Origin: Tritrichomonas foetus
Taxonomy: Eukaryota; Parabasalia; Tritrichomonadida; Tritrichomonadidae
Length of the DNA stretch: 49,842 bases
Direction: 5' to 3'
Assembly (NCBI GenBank): GCA_001839685.1
Contig: MLAK01000624.1
Span: forward strand, 38,670 to 88,511
Under the pieces are notes generated by a model. The model was not told where the DNA came from. It did no database searches and saw nothing but the letters and a program-made list of their open reading frames with translations. The position numbers and the translations under genes were made by a program. Below, in pieces: positions 9,396 to 19,077 of the stretch (the first letter of the stretch is position 1; each line of letters begins with the position of its first letter).

Positions 9396-9725
9396 AGTGA
9401 TCTAAAACCGAAAGAAAACCAAGCTTTTTCTGATATGATTTAAAAAAGAGGATTAAATATTGTTTTGTAATTTTCCATGACACATAAATTCAAAAACTAA
9501 TTATTTATTTCGTTTCCCATTTGTCACATCAGTTTATTTCATGGCAAATGGCAGGAGGAAAAAATAAAAATAACAAATGTCTCATTGCAATAAAATATAA
9601 CCACTATATTATGATTTCTCTGGACATATATTCAATTGGACAAAAAGTGCCAATAAGTTATCAAAATATGGAACGATAGAAAAAACTTCTAAAAAACATT
9701 ATCAACTCATCGATCTTTGTAAAAT
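9396..9725. other. Intergenic region upstream of the Rab gene
   Basis: AT-rich. Near the ATG, TCAACTCATCGATC provides a possible TCATC initiator about 18 bases upstream. No other feature. Confidence 0.35.
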
Positions 9726-10310
9726 ATGATTGCTGACTCAGACTCTTTTCATTGCCGTGTTGTTCTTATTGGTGACGCATCTGTTGGTAAAACATGCATT
9801 TTAAGTCAATTGGTCGATCACAAATTTGATCCGAACGAACAATCCACTGTAGGAGCCAATTACCAAATTTTTATCGAAGATTTTGATGGCCAAAAAGTCG
9901 AAATACAGATATGGGATACTGCTGGTCAAGAGAAATTCAAATCTTTGGGCCCGATATATTTCAGAAATGCAACCGGCGCTCTCGTCGTTTTCGATCAAAC
10001 AAATAGACTCTCATTTGATCATTTAACAGATTGGGTGACCTCGTTTACCGACGTGGCTGGTCTTGAAACGACCATTTTTATCGTCGCTAATAAAAGCGAT
10101 ATGATCTCAGAAATCCAGGTTCCGTTTTCTGAAGCTTTGCAGTATGCAAAGGAGCATAACTGTCAAGCTTTTGAAACATCAGCAATGACTGGAAAAGGAA
10201 TTCCTGAAATGTTTACAGAATTAGCTCGAACTGTCCTCAAGAAGAGACAGACAAGAGCCACAACTAGCGCTAAGATTGTTCCAAACAATGATGGTGGATG
10301 TGGATGCTGA
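9726..10310 (+). CDS. Rab-family small GTPase
   Basis: 194 residues, normal Rab length. G1 GDASVGKT (16-23), effector Thr about 41, G3 WDTAGQE (63-69), G4 NKSD (122-125) and G5 ETSA (150-153) are all intact. RabF-like IQIWDTAGQEKFKSLGPIYF is close to the Rab consensus (Tyr replaced in the usual RYRS). The C terminus GGCGC is a double-cysteine geranylgeranylation motif, so membrane attachment is expected. Known role: GTP-dependent switch that selects tethers and motors in vesicle traffic. It resembles the Rab1/5/11-type core but I cannot assign the subfamily. Switch II and the Gln of DTAGQ needed for GTP hydrolysis are present. Confidence 0.96.
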   Translation: MIADSDSFHCRVVLIGDASVGKTCILSQLVDHKFDPNEQSTVGANYQIFIEDFDGQKVEIQIWDTAGQEKFKSLGPIYFRNATGALVVFDQTNRLSFDHLTDWVTSFTDVAGLETTIFIVANKSDMISEIQVPFSEALQYAKEHNCQAFETSAMTGKGIPEMFTELARTVLKKRQTRATTSAKIVPNNDGGCGC

Positions 10311-10535
10311 TTTCTTTGTAAAGGGGCCAATTTTATCTTTATATTATATGTTCATCCAAAATAATAAAAAACAAGAAATAGAAAAATAAGTCAATTATAT
10401 TTTTTAATGAATCTTTCAAGATTTATGTGTTTGAATTAACTCGAACAAAAAAAAAACATTTGCATTCCTTTGTTTTGCGGGAATATTTGAGGCAATTAAA
10501 TTTTTGGATTGACTTCCCTAATGTAAAGTGAGACT
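10311..10535. other. 3' flank of the Rab gene
   Basis: AT-rich spacer with no recognisable feature. Confidence 0.3.
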
Positions 10536-10603
10536 GGCTTTACTGTGAACACTTTTTGTTTAATTTGACTTTACATTTGACCTTAAATGTTCACGGTAAA
10601 ACC
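10536..10603. repeat. Imperfect inverted repeat; copy A of a dispersed element
   Basis: A 16-base left arm GGCTTTACTGTGAACA (10536-10551) pairs with the right arm TGTTCACGGTAAAACC (10588-10603), with two mismatches. The interior carries AATTTGACTTTACATTTGACC. Both the TGAACACTTTT edge and the AATTTGACTTT.CATTT.ACCTT core recur in the same order at 40984-41025. Confidence 0.65.
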
Positions 10604-11401
10604 TGTCGCACTTTATTTTTGAAGAATTTAATCTTTCAGCAATATTGTAATTATATGATTATATCGTTTATTATCGCTCATGATCTCATATTTTTATTTG
10701 TTAATAGTCTTATTCATTTGTTCAATGTTATTAGCCTTGTTTGAGTGATTTTGGTGTCACAGGTAAATCTATACGTTAACATGGATTCAGACTTTATTTG
10801 GTCTAATATTAATATCTCGATAATGAATCCAACAATCGTACATTTTCTGACAACAAATCGATGATATGCATGAAGCCAAGGCTAGAAGGAAAGAATATAA
10901 AAATCTGGAAGAGGCTTTGAGAATAGCATTTTTTGATTTTGAATTCAAAAACGCCGATATCTTCCTTTTTTCCATGTATATATTTCCTATAACATAGATT
11001 AATTTCAAATAATATTTTTAATATATTTATTCTCGATATAATCGCAAAAAAACTAATTTATAGCCAGATAACTCTATTTTTAATTTTGGACATTTTTCGT
11101 AATTTCGCTTTATCTTTCTCTAGTACCACGACTCCTCAATTTATGTTACACATTTCTACATGTATACATATAATGCATGTACTTGAAAAATATGAAGGTA
11201 CAATTCCGAGATTTTTTTTTTCCCCTTCAGATACTCTGTTTGTATGGAATATCGAGATTTAACTCAAATACTGAGAATCAACTTAATTTTGTGAGCCATA
11301 ATGTGAGAGATTGTTCACTTTTTTTTGAAAATTGAATAAAACTCTTTCAATTTAGCATTTATTCACAAGCTTCACTCATCTCGAGTTTAGCTCAGTAGGA
11401 T
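10604..11401. other. Intergenic region with a possible gene relic (10781-10997)
   Basis: From 10781, a plus frame starts MDSDFIWSNINISI and stops near 10864. An overlapping frame shifted by one then reads IDDMHEAKARRKEYKNLEEA and on to a TAG at 10997. The second part looks protein-like (helical, charged) but I recognise no family. The final 60 bases hold TCACTCATCTCG at 11370, a possible initiator for the gene at 11402. Confidence 0.35.
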
Positions 11402-13663
11402 ATGCTCGCTTTTGGCTCTGGATATGATCAATGCAATCAGTTGTTTATAGTCCCAGATTCAAAAGCTCACGACAACCATCAAATTGTTACAAATCCACAA
11501 AATATCGACATCGATCTAACAAATATCGCTTCAATTTCTCTCGGAGTTCAGCAATCAGCTTACATAACCACAGACGGTCGAGTTTTTGGAATCGGCGACG
11601 ATCGGAAATTTTCGCTTGGAACGAATTTCGCGACAAATTTAAAAGTCCCGCACGAGATAGTTTTTTCTGAAACCCCCGGATGCAAATTTGTAACTCTCCA
11701 GTGCGGAAAAGATTATTCGATATATCTGACAGATAGAGGAACGATTATTATTTGCTCGGACCTTTTTCAGAAAAAACGGAAACCCCAAATCATAAATTTT
11801 ATTAAATCACCCAAAAAGTTTGCCCGTTGCTGGGATCTTCCTATTGTTATCAATGCTGAAGGAGAGGCGACCGTTTTTGAGACCAAAAATAAAGCGATTA
11901 AGCCATTTAAACTTCCTTTTGCAGGAATTAAAGATATTTGCTATATCCAGCCTAAGCCTTGCCACGGCTTCACAAATCACACATTTTTAATACTTTTCAA
12001 AGATGGAACCATTTTTGCAAATGGGTTTTTAAATGGAAATAATCCAAATTTCATCAAATTAAAATTTCTTGAAGAAAATGACAAAATAGTGCAAATATGT
12101 AGCGGTTATTTTCATTTTGTCGCACTTTCTGAAAATGGAATTGTTTATACATGCGGAATAAATGAACAAGGTGAACTTGGAACAGGTAATTACATTGGTT
12201 CTTATACTTTTGTGCCATTATTATCATTAAGAAATCATTTTATTGTACAGATTGATGCTGGATATTTTCATTCTACATTTTTATCAAGTGAAGGTCGTGT
12301 TTTTTCATGTGGCTTTAATTTTTATAGGCAACTGGTCCAATGTTCTGCACTTTCATCGATCCCAATTCCAACAGAAATTTGTATATCAGGACCATTTACT
12401 TTTGTTACATGTGGAGCAAATTCAACAATGATTTTTAAGAACTGGATTCCATCGACCGGTAATGACATGAATACTACACAGTTAATGGAAAAGATAAACA
12501 AATGTAAAAATAGGAAAAAGCAACTTCAGCAAAAAATTGGAGAAGTTGAACAAAAAATAAAAGATGTAAATGATCAACTTCAAGAAAGTCAAGTTCAATT
12601 AAACAACTTAATCAAAAGCTCACAGCCAGCTGTTGCAAATTCACTTGAAAATACAATTCAATCACTTGAAGAAAAAGAATTCTTTTTAATTAAAGAAAAT
12701 GAGGCTTTAAAATCTATTAATTTTCAATTAAAAGAACAAGTTAAATCAAAAACTGCACTTTCTTCTTATCTTGAAGATCAAACACAAATTATTGGACCAT
12801 CACAATTAAGTGACTTTGAAACTATTTCTGAAATTTCCAATAATTCGGTATATGTAATCTCTAAAGTTATTCATATACCAACACGGAACCTTTATACCAG
12901 GAAAACACTGAATCTTTATGATATTTCTGTGGATGTTTTCCAACAATTTCTCAAAGAATGTGATTTTTTGAGAAATATAAAACATTTATGTGTGGCAAAT
13001 ATTTATGGGTTTAGTTTTTTGAATGATGATAATTGTAAACCTACTATTATTTTTGAATATTTACCGCAATTACTTTCATCTGTTATAGAAAATGGGAACA
13101 TTGGACCAACTAGAATCTGTGTCATTGTTGCGGAAATTATTCTTGGAATGAGATACACTCATTCATTTCAAGTTATTCATCGTGATTTAAGACCACAAAA
13201 TATTATGTTAACTGAGACTTATCATGCAAAAATATGCAACTTTGGATTAGCTGCCTGTTTGGATCTCAATAAAACATTATCTCAAAATGTTGGAACATTT
13301 GATTACATGAGCCCTGAAGTTGCTGATGGAAGAAGTTATGGACAGCCAACTGATGTTTATTCATTTGGTGTTCTTTTGTTTTACATGATTACCAAAAAAG
13401 TACCTAGTTTCCAAGTAAAAGAAAACACAGAATTGATTCGTTCACTCTTGCCACCAAATATACCACAATTTGTGTTAAGTATCATAGAAAACTGTTGGAG
13501 AAGGGATCCTGAAAGTCGACCAACTTTCGATCAAATATATCAAATTTTCAAACACAATAGCTTCAAAATTTTTGAAGGAGTTGATGAACACTTCATTTTC
13601 GAGCGCATTGAAGAAATAGAATTATTTGAACAAATGTGTCCAAATGAAGAAGAAGACATGTAA
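11402..13663 (+). CDS. RCC1-repeat / coiled-coil / protein kinase-like fusion (probable pseudokinase, TKL-like)
   Basis: 753 residues. Residues 1-350 hold degenerate RCC1 (beta-propeller) repeats, seen as recurring GxVFxxGxNxxGxLG-type strings such as GIVYTCGINEQGELGTG (246-262) and GRVFSCGFNFYRQL (298-311). Residues 360-450 form a coiled coil. Residues 470-725 are a kinase fold with HRDLRPQN (593-600), MSPE (636-639), DVYSFGVLL (651-659) and RDPESRPTF (701-709), typical of TKL/Tyr-kinase-like kinases. Three key positions deviate: no glycine-rich loop, HRDLK has Arg for Lys (597), and DFG is NFG (Asn613). Asp595 and a possible VAIK-equivalent Lys501 remain. Loss of the Mg-binding Asp suggests weak or no catalysis (inference). 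The order RCC1 then kinase is the reverse of NEK8/NEK9. Confidence 0.88.
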   Translation: MLAFGSGYDQCNQLFIVPDSKAHDNHQIVTNPQNIDIDLTNIASISLGVQQSAYITTDGRVFGIGDDRKFSLGTNFATNLKVPHEIVFSETPGCKFVTLQCGKDYSIYLTDRGTIIICSDLFQKKRKPQIINFIKSPKKFARCWDLPIVINAEGEATVFETKNKAIKPFKLPFAGIKDICYIQPKPCHGFTNHTFLILFKDGTIFANGFLNGNNPNFIKLKFLEENDKIVQICSGYFHFVALSENGIVYTCGINEQGELGTGNYIGSYTFVPLLSLRNHFIVQIDAGYFHSTFLSSEGRVFSCGFNFYRQLVQCSALSSIPIPTEICISGPFTFVTCGANSTMIFKNWIPSTGNDMNTTQLMEKINKCKNRKKQLQQKIGEVEQKIKDVNDQLQESQVQLNNLIKSSQPAVANSLENTIQSLEEKEFFLIKENEALKSINFQLKEQVKSKTALSSYLEDQTQIIGPSQLSDFETISEISNNSVYVISKVIHIPTRNLYTRKTLNLYDISVDVFQQFLKECDFLRNIKHLCVANIYGFSFLNDDNCKPTIIFEYLPQLLSSVIENGNIGPTRICVIVAEIILGMRYTHSFQVIHRDLRPQNIMLTETYHAKICNFGLAACLDLNKTLSQNVGTFDYMSPEVADGRSYGQPTDVYSFGVLLFYMITKKVPSFQVKENTELIRSLLPPNIPQFVLSIIENCWRRDPESRPTFDQIYQIFKHNSFKIFEGVDEHFIFERIEEIELFEQMCPNEEEDM

Positions 13664-14066
13664 CATATGATATAATATTATTACCTTATTGTTTTAGATT
13701 ATGAAGCCAGCCAAAAACTGTCAAACATTTATCATGTAATTTATATATTAAATATTTGTTTTTCATGCAATTTTGATTTCCACATTATATATTATTTTTT
13801 ATTTGAAACATTTTTTGATTATTCATATTTCGATATGAAAAGTTTATCAGGATAAGCTGTTTATTATTGAGTGAAATCAATTTTAAAATATAGATTCACG
13901 AATAGGAAAAAGATTCGAGATGAAACGAATTGCGTTTCCATGGAAATATATTAGGATAAATTTTCACTCGTGCTTTTCAAAAGCATTCATATAAATAGAA
14001 TAGCGATTATTAAATGTCATTTGCGATATCAATGAATGTGTAACATTTTTTCTCATCTTTTTCTTT
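13664..14066. other. 3' flank of the RCC1-kinase gene
   Basis: About 400 AT-rich bases. I see no gene, repeat or structured element. Confidence 0.35.
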
Positions 14067-15860
14067 TCAGTTTTTGCTGACACATTTATTTCCAGGATTG
14101 TTTGAACAAGAAAGCTGATAATAAGCATAATCGGCTTTTGATGAGATTAATTCATCAATTTTGTTGGTGACAACTGGATTAAATTTAAACTGCGTTGTTC
14201 CTTCTTTGGCAGTCTTTCTCTTAAATGGATTTCAAATATTCTTTTCAACATAAACAATTAAATCGAATAATAATGGAGCAATATCCATATATAAATTATT
14301 GTAAGTTTGTGCCATTACATAAATCTTTGGAAGAAATGTATAAACTGTCTTTTCATTATCTTTGTTTCGATGTGGTGCTCCAACTGAATTTAAAATTATG
14401 ATTTTGGCATATAGGATGCGAAACTGTGTTCATATTCATCTAAAATAATTAGTGTATTGTCATTAGGTTGAAGCATATATTGTTCTGGGGAGGAGATCAG
14501 TGAAATATAGGAAATTGTATGATTTTTCTTTGAAAATTCTTATGATTCAGAAAATGGAGTTTCATAATATTTTTCATCTTTTGATGATTGGATTATTATT
14601 CTTTCTTTTGAACCATTAATAAATTCATGAATTTCTTCATCACTGGAAAACTTAATGGTTCCGTTTTACATTATCGCTTTTCATCCTTTCAATGAAGAAG
14701 AATGAGCCATCAAATCCTATTAGGTGTTTAATGAAAATAGATTGTGTTTGATTGGTAGTAATACCAAAGATAATTTTTATGATACCAACGATGAATAAAA
14801 TAAATTATCATTGTGTTATTTCCTGATCTTGGTGATCCAAGAATTGTAAATAATTGTAATTATCGGATTGTAAACAATATTTTTGTAACCCAATAATAAA
14901 AATTGGATTATAATGCAAAACACCTAATGGTGCATGGATTTTAATATTTGAAGTTTCAGGCATATTTTGAAAAACATCATTTTGGGAATTATCTCCATTC
15001 ATTTTCATAATTGAACATATCATCATCTGAATTTAATTTTATATCTATATATTGAAATATAGGCTTTGAATCAGTAAGATGTTTTTGTTATGATCATTTT
15101 ATTAAAAATCCTTGTATACTTATGAACATCAATGAATACTTCAATAATACTTAACTCTGATCCAAAAATAAAGACTCTTTCCTTATTATTAGAAATATTA
15201 ACAAGAAATATACTCCGAGGATGAAGAGTTTTAATAAAACATTCCTAATTATTAACATAAATATTGGGTTGAGAATCAAGTTTATTCTTTCCAATGAAGG
15301 AATATTTTAATTAATCAAATAGTCCATAATATCAATAATTTCTTTTGAAATAGGATCTTCTGGATCTTTAGAATATTAATAAAATATTCAATGGTGTGAC
15401 TAACATTATAAAACAATTTCATCAATGTAATCATGTTATCTTGACATGCACCAAATATTTTTGCTGTATTTATCAATATACTCATATCGTCAAACTTCAT
15501 ACAGAGATAAATATTTACAATATCATCAAACATACGACTAAACTGACTTTCTTCGATATAACAGATGATATTGTTTAACTTTTCGAAAAAAGAAATGACT
15601 TTATCCAGATATTTTTTTAGAAGTTCATTGTTTTTAATTAAAGTCGTTGGTAAGCGAGTTTGATACTTTTTCGTAAATTTTTGAATTTTATTTTTTGTTA
15701 TGGCTGAGACAAGATTCTGAGTGAGATATAATTCAAGTGAATCAATGGAAAAATTATAAGAAACTTCACCAAAGAAAAAATTTTGGATTTCATCTAATGA
15801 GTTCAATGATTGAATCAAATAATGGAATATTTTGAACAAGTTTTTTAACATGATATTCAC
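14067..15860 (-). pseudogene. Decayed P-loop NTPase, SF1/UPF1-like helicase relic
   Basis: Reading the minus strand from an ATG at 15860, a 181-codon frame (to 15315) is followed by at least six frame changes and several stops down to a final TGA at 14067. Recognisable pieces, in order: a helical N-terminal region; IHAPLGVLHYNPIFIIGLQK; LGSPRSGNNTMI (Walker A with the Lys changed to Asn); one frame over, KIIFGITTNQTQSIF, placed like motif Ia of UPF1-type helicases; and LIILDEYEHS (Walker B). After that, further frames continue to NNPGNKCVSKN. Walker A, Ia and B order and spacing suggest a superfamily 1 helicase or related ATPase. Family assignment is tentative; that it is broken is clear. Only fragments would be reported by an ORF caller (14808-15026 and 15315-15860). 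Confidence 0.72.
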
Positions 15861-16631
15861 GTGAATGTCTTAGAAAACAAATGAACTACTGACAATATCT
15901 TTGATGCCACCTTGAAGGTGGTAAATTGCTTTTTATTAGGAAGATGATGTTATAATATACAATTTTTGTGATGTTGGATAAGGTTGGCATACTAAAAAAT
16001 ATCTTCCAATGATATTTTTTCAGATGTGACAATATATAAACAGTTGTTATTGAGATAAGAATGGCTTTATTTTTTTTACAACTCGATCTGATTTATCCTT
16101 TTGATTAGTTTTTTTTTCAGAATTTCATGAAAATTTATGTATTTAGAAGCCGTCAATAATGAATACTACTTATGACTAAGAACTTCAAGAAATCAAATAA
16201 CAAAAAAATTTGATGTTCAATATGACAATGTTTTCGTGGTCAAAATAATTAACCACTCCATGGATTTTTTTTAAAAACTTTGGTATATCAAATTATAAGG
16301 TCAAATTAGGGTTAAAAGTAGAGCAAAAGACGAGTTCATAAAAAGTGAAGTTAGTATTGAAATAAATTGTGATCATCCTTCATAAAAAGTTCCGACCTTT
16401 TCAAAGATGACAAAAATCTCGTTCCATATCTTCAATATATCTTCAAATTTATCATATTTATATCAGTAACTATATTAATATTACATTTTCTAATATAAAG
16501 ATATTATCTATGTTAAGTTTTAATGAATATTCATGCTAAAAATGGCGATTTAATTTAGAAAAGAATGGGCGAAATTAGCACACAAAAAGTTAATTTTTTT
16601 CATGTTCTTTAGCCTTCTTCTTACGGTTATG
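15861..16631. other. Intergenic region between the pseudogene and eIF2-gamma
   Basis: AT-rich, 770 bases. It contains a 15-base palindrome CCACCTTGAAGGTGG at 15908-15922 and one AAGGTCAAATT at about 16298. No coding frame recognised. Confidence 0.4.
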
Positions 16632-16638
16632 TCATTTT
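16632..16638 (+). promoter_or_regulatory. Trichomonad-type initiator (TCATTTT) of eIF2-gamma
   Basis: TCATTTT with A+1 at 16634, 15 bases before the ATG at 16649. It matches the TCA-Y-T-W initiator known from Trichomonas vaginalis. It also explains why the upstream in-frame TTG at 16637 should not be used as a start. Confidence 0.7.
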
Positions 16639-16648
16639 GGTCATAACT

Positions 16649-17989
16649 ATGTCTGAAGTAGATGTGTTAAAACTTAATCCACTTTCTCCAGAGATTATTC
16701 TCAATCAGTCGACAATAAATATCGGTACAATTGGACATGTGGCTCACGGAAAGTCCACAGTCGTTCGCGCCATCTCCGGTGTTACAACAATTCGATGGAA
16801 GAAAGAACTCGAAAGAAATATTACCATCAGGTTAGGCTACGCTAATGCCAAAATTTACCAATGTCATAAATGCCCACCACCAGAATGCTACGTTTCGAAA
16901 ACATCAGAAATTTTAACAAATCCAAAATGCCCACGATGTGGATCACCACTTGAACTTATTCGTCACATTTCTTTCGTCGACTGCCCAGGACACGATGTCC
17001 TCATGGCTACTATGCTTAACGGAACAGCTGTTATGGACGCCGCATTATTACTCATCGCAGCTAACGAACCATGCCCACAGCCACAGACATCAGAACATCT
17101 TGCTGCTGTCGAAATTATGAATTTGAAGCATTTAATCATTCTCCAGAATAAAATCGATCTTATTCGCCAAGAAGAAGCAAACGAACAATACGCCGCTATT
17201 CTCAAATATACATCAACAACAGCCGCAAAGGGAGCACCAATTATTCCAATTAGCGCCCAATTAGGATTCAACATCGATTATGCCGTCGAATATATCGTCA
17301 AAACAATTCCAGTTCCTATCCGCGATTACAGCGCTGCACCACGTCTTATTGTTATCCGTTCATTCGATGTCAACAAACCAGGTACAGATGTGAGAAAATT
17401 AGAAGGTGGCGTTGCTGGAGGTTCCATCCTTCAGGGCTGTCTTAAGCTTAACGATGAAGTCGAAGTTCGTCCAGGCGTTCTCGAAAAGACATCAGAAGGC
17501 ATGTTCTGCAGAATCCGTCGTACTCGTATTGTTACATTGAAAGCTGAAAATAACGCACTTCAATTCGCAGTTCCAGGTGGTTTGATTGGTGTAGGAACAA
17601 CGCTCGATCCATCTCTTTGCCGCGCAGACAGATTGGCTGGTCAAGTAATCGGTCGACCAGGTAGCTTACCAGAAGTATACATCACCTTAACGGTCGCCTA
17701 TACCCTTTTCCAGAGGCTTCTCGGAGTTGTCCAATCTAAAGGCCCCTCCGATACAAAGATTCAACCACTTAAGAACAGAGAAGTTTTGATGGTGAACGTA
17801 GGTTCAACTTCAACCGGTGGACAGATTATCGGATTTGCAAAGAATTTCGCTGTTCTCACGCTGAAGGAGCCTGTTTGCACATCCATCGGCGAGAGAATTG
17901 CCCTTTCCAGAAAAGTAGAAAGGACCTGGAGGCTCATCGGTTGGGCCAAGATCCTCAAGGGCGATACAATCCCAATCTTGCAGCCATAA
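16649..17989 (+). CDS. EIF2S3: Translation initiation factor eIF2 subunit gamma
   Basis: 446 residues from MSEVDVLKL. The GTPase domain has G1 GHVAHGKST (29-37), G3 DCPGHD (111-116), G4 NKID (167-170) and an SAQLG G5. A zinc ribbon insert typical of eIF2-gamma carries CHKC (72-75) and CPRC (94-97). Domains II and III follow with [11 protein letters not shown] and [11 protein letters not shown], both near-invariant in eIF2-gamma/aIF2-gamma. Known role: the core of eIF2, binds GTP and initiator Met-tRNA and delivers it to the 40S subunit. The length is slightly shorter than human (472), with loss at the N terminus. The stop is embedded in ATAAATAAAG, fitting a UAAA polyadenylation signal overlapping the stop. 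Codons are biased to C-ending forms, as in highly expressed genes. Confidence 0.97.
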   Translation: MSEVDVLKLNPLSPEIILNQSTINIGTIGHVAHGKSTVVRAISGVTTIRWKKELERNITIRLGYANAKIYQCHKCPPPECYVSKTSEILTNPKCPRCGSPLELIRHISFVDCPGHDVLMATMLNGTAVMDAALLLIAANEPCPQPQTSEHLAAVEIMNLKHLIILQNKIDLIRQEEANEQYAAILKYTSTTAAKGAPIIPISAQLGFNIDYAVEYIVKTIPVPIRDYSAAPRLIVIRSFDVNKPGTDVRKLEGGVAGGSILQGCLKLNDEVEVRPGVLEKTSEGMFCRIRRTRIVTLKAENNALQFAVPGGLIGVGTTLDPSLCRADRLAGQVIGRPGSLPEVYITLTVAYTLFQRLLGVVQSKGPSDTKIQPLKNREVLMVNVGSTSTGGQIIGFAKNFAVLTLKEPVCTSIGERIALSRKVERTWRLIGWAKILKGDTIPILQP

Positions 17990-18209
17990 ATAAAGTAAAG
18001 TAAAGCTAATAATTTATTCTCAAGTAAAAGATAAACAGCAAAACAAAAAAAAATTCAGAAATAAAAAATTATCTATATATTTAAAATTGCTTTTCTATAT
18101 ATAAAAATGTCTGGTTAGTAGTTACTAGGAAGGAATTATTTACTTTTAAGACGGTTTAAATAACATATAACATGATCTGAAATTTTGAAATATTATGTGC
18201 GGATGGGGC

Positions 18210-18311
18210 TTAAAGGGGTTCTTGCTCCCAGGCGACAAGGAGGAGGCAGTAAGCAAGCGCGAGGACGAAAACAACTTCGAGGATGATCAGATTTCGTTGG
18301 GATTCTCTCAT
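18210..18311 (-). CDS. 33-residue single-pass membrane microprotein
   Basis: ATG at 18311, TAA at 18210-18212. The peptide begins MRESQRN, then has about 21 hydrophobic residues (LIILEVVFVLALAYCLLLVAW, written in two parts: LIILEVVFVLA and LAYCLLLVAW), then EQEPL. Basic N terminus and acidic C terminus suggest N-in/C-out by the positive-inside rule. Codons are strongly C/G-ending (CTC, GTC, ATC, GCC) in an otherwise AT-rich spacer, which argues for selection. TCATTTTATTCA, an excellent initiator, ends 10 bases upstream, with A+1 19 bases before the ATG. Size and shape recall tiny ER-complex subunits such as Ost4, but there is no sequence basis for naming it. Confidence 0.7.
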   Translation of the reverse strand: MRESQRNLIILEVVFVLALAYCLLLVAWEQEPL

Positions 18312-18320
18312 TTTGGGCTG

Positions 18321-18332
18321 TGAATAAAATGA
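18321..18332 (-). promoter_or_regulatory. Initiator TCATTTTATTCA of the 33-aa microprotein gene
   Basis: On the minus strand this reads TCATTTTATTCA, close to the trichomonad initiator TCAYTWYTCATTA. A+1 at 18330 lies 19 bases before the ATG at 18311. Confidence 0.65.
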
Positions 18333-18649
18333 TGGAAAAGCAAACGTTTATTTTTTGTTAAATTAATTTCCAACTTTTTCAATAGAAAAGTTTTGTTGTG
18401 GAAAGCACAATCCTACCAACAAAATTGGACTCCTTTTCTATGATGAATTCTTCTTTTTATCTTTCATTTTTATCTTTTCTTTTCTTTTTTTGTTTTTCCG
18501 AATTATTATGAAAATAATCATAATCTTCTTAATCCTGATGATGAAACAACACCTGTAATCGTAAACACAAATGTTTAATTACATTATAATTTGATTGACC
18601 GGCTTAAAATCAAAAATAATATGGCATATGCAATTCTTGTTCTTTCGTC

Positions 18650-18670
18650 TAACTTAGAATTTCTAAGTTA
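18650..18670. repeat. Perfect palindrome, 10-bp arms
   Basis: TAACTTAGAA and TTCTAAGTTA are perfect reverse complements with a single T between them. Confidence 0.85.
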
Positions 18671-18917
18671 CAGTTTGGTAAAGAATTAAGCAAATCATTC
18701 AAAAAAACAAAAATATTATCGAATGGAAATTGATTTAGGAAATTCGCATGCATTAAAGCAATATAACAAGCATATGTTTTAGAGTCATTTAGTCAAAGCT
18801 ATTGATGATTTAAAATATACTAACCCCGCTTATTTTTCTTTTTATTTTAAATGATGTCATTTAGAATAAGACATATCTTCTGGATATAATCGAGTTCTTA
18901 CTGATAATATTTATAAA

Positions 18918-18947
18918 ACAATAGTTTCAACGTTTTGAAACTATTGT
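18918..18947. repeat. Perfect stem-loop, 13-bp stem and 4-base loop
   Basis: ACAATAGTTTCAA (18918-18930) and TTGAAACTATTGT (18935-18947) are perfect reverse complements around CGTT. As RNA it would make a strong hairpin. It sits about 130 bases past the 3' end of the minus gene that stops at 19078. Confidence 0.9.
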
Positions 18948-19077
18948 GAATGAGTTGGAGATTCATTAGCCGCTTTTTATGTGTGGCGCATATATAGATA
19001 TATAAATGTTTTCTCTCATCATCGAAATTCAGAAAGTCATCCACTTCTCCAACATAATATGCAGTTACATAACAAAA

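Larger units (their letters stand above)
18333..19077. other. Intergenic region with two perfect palindromes
   Basis: Apart from the palindromes at 18650-18670 and 18918-18947, this region is AT-rich spacer. A short plus frame around 18621-18685 (MAYAILVLSSNLEF...) looks slightly protein-like but is not supported. Confidence 0.4.

Noticed and set aside
10556..10744. 62-codon plus frame over repeat copy A
   Set aside because: No ATG start, no domain; overlaps the inverted repeat.
16637..16648. Upstream TTG start for eIF2-gamma
   Set aside because: It overlaps the initiator; the ATG at 16649 fits the family N terminus. The same reasoning moves starts to 8840, 23845, 23924, 30781 and 48938.
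18195..18323. Plus-strand 42-codon frame opposite the membrane microprotein
   Set aside because: No initiator before its ATG, while the minus frame has a near-consensus initiator and a clean membrane helix. The codon bias of the minus frame explains the plus frame staying open.
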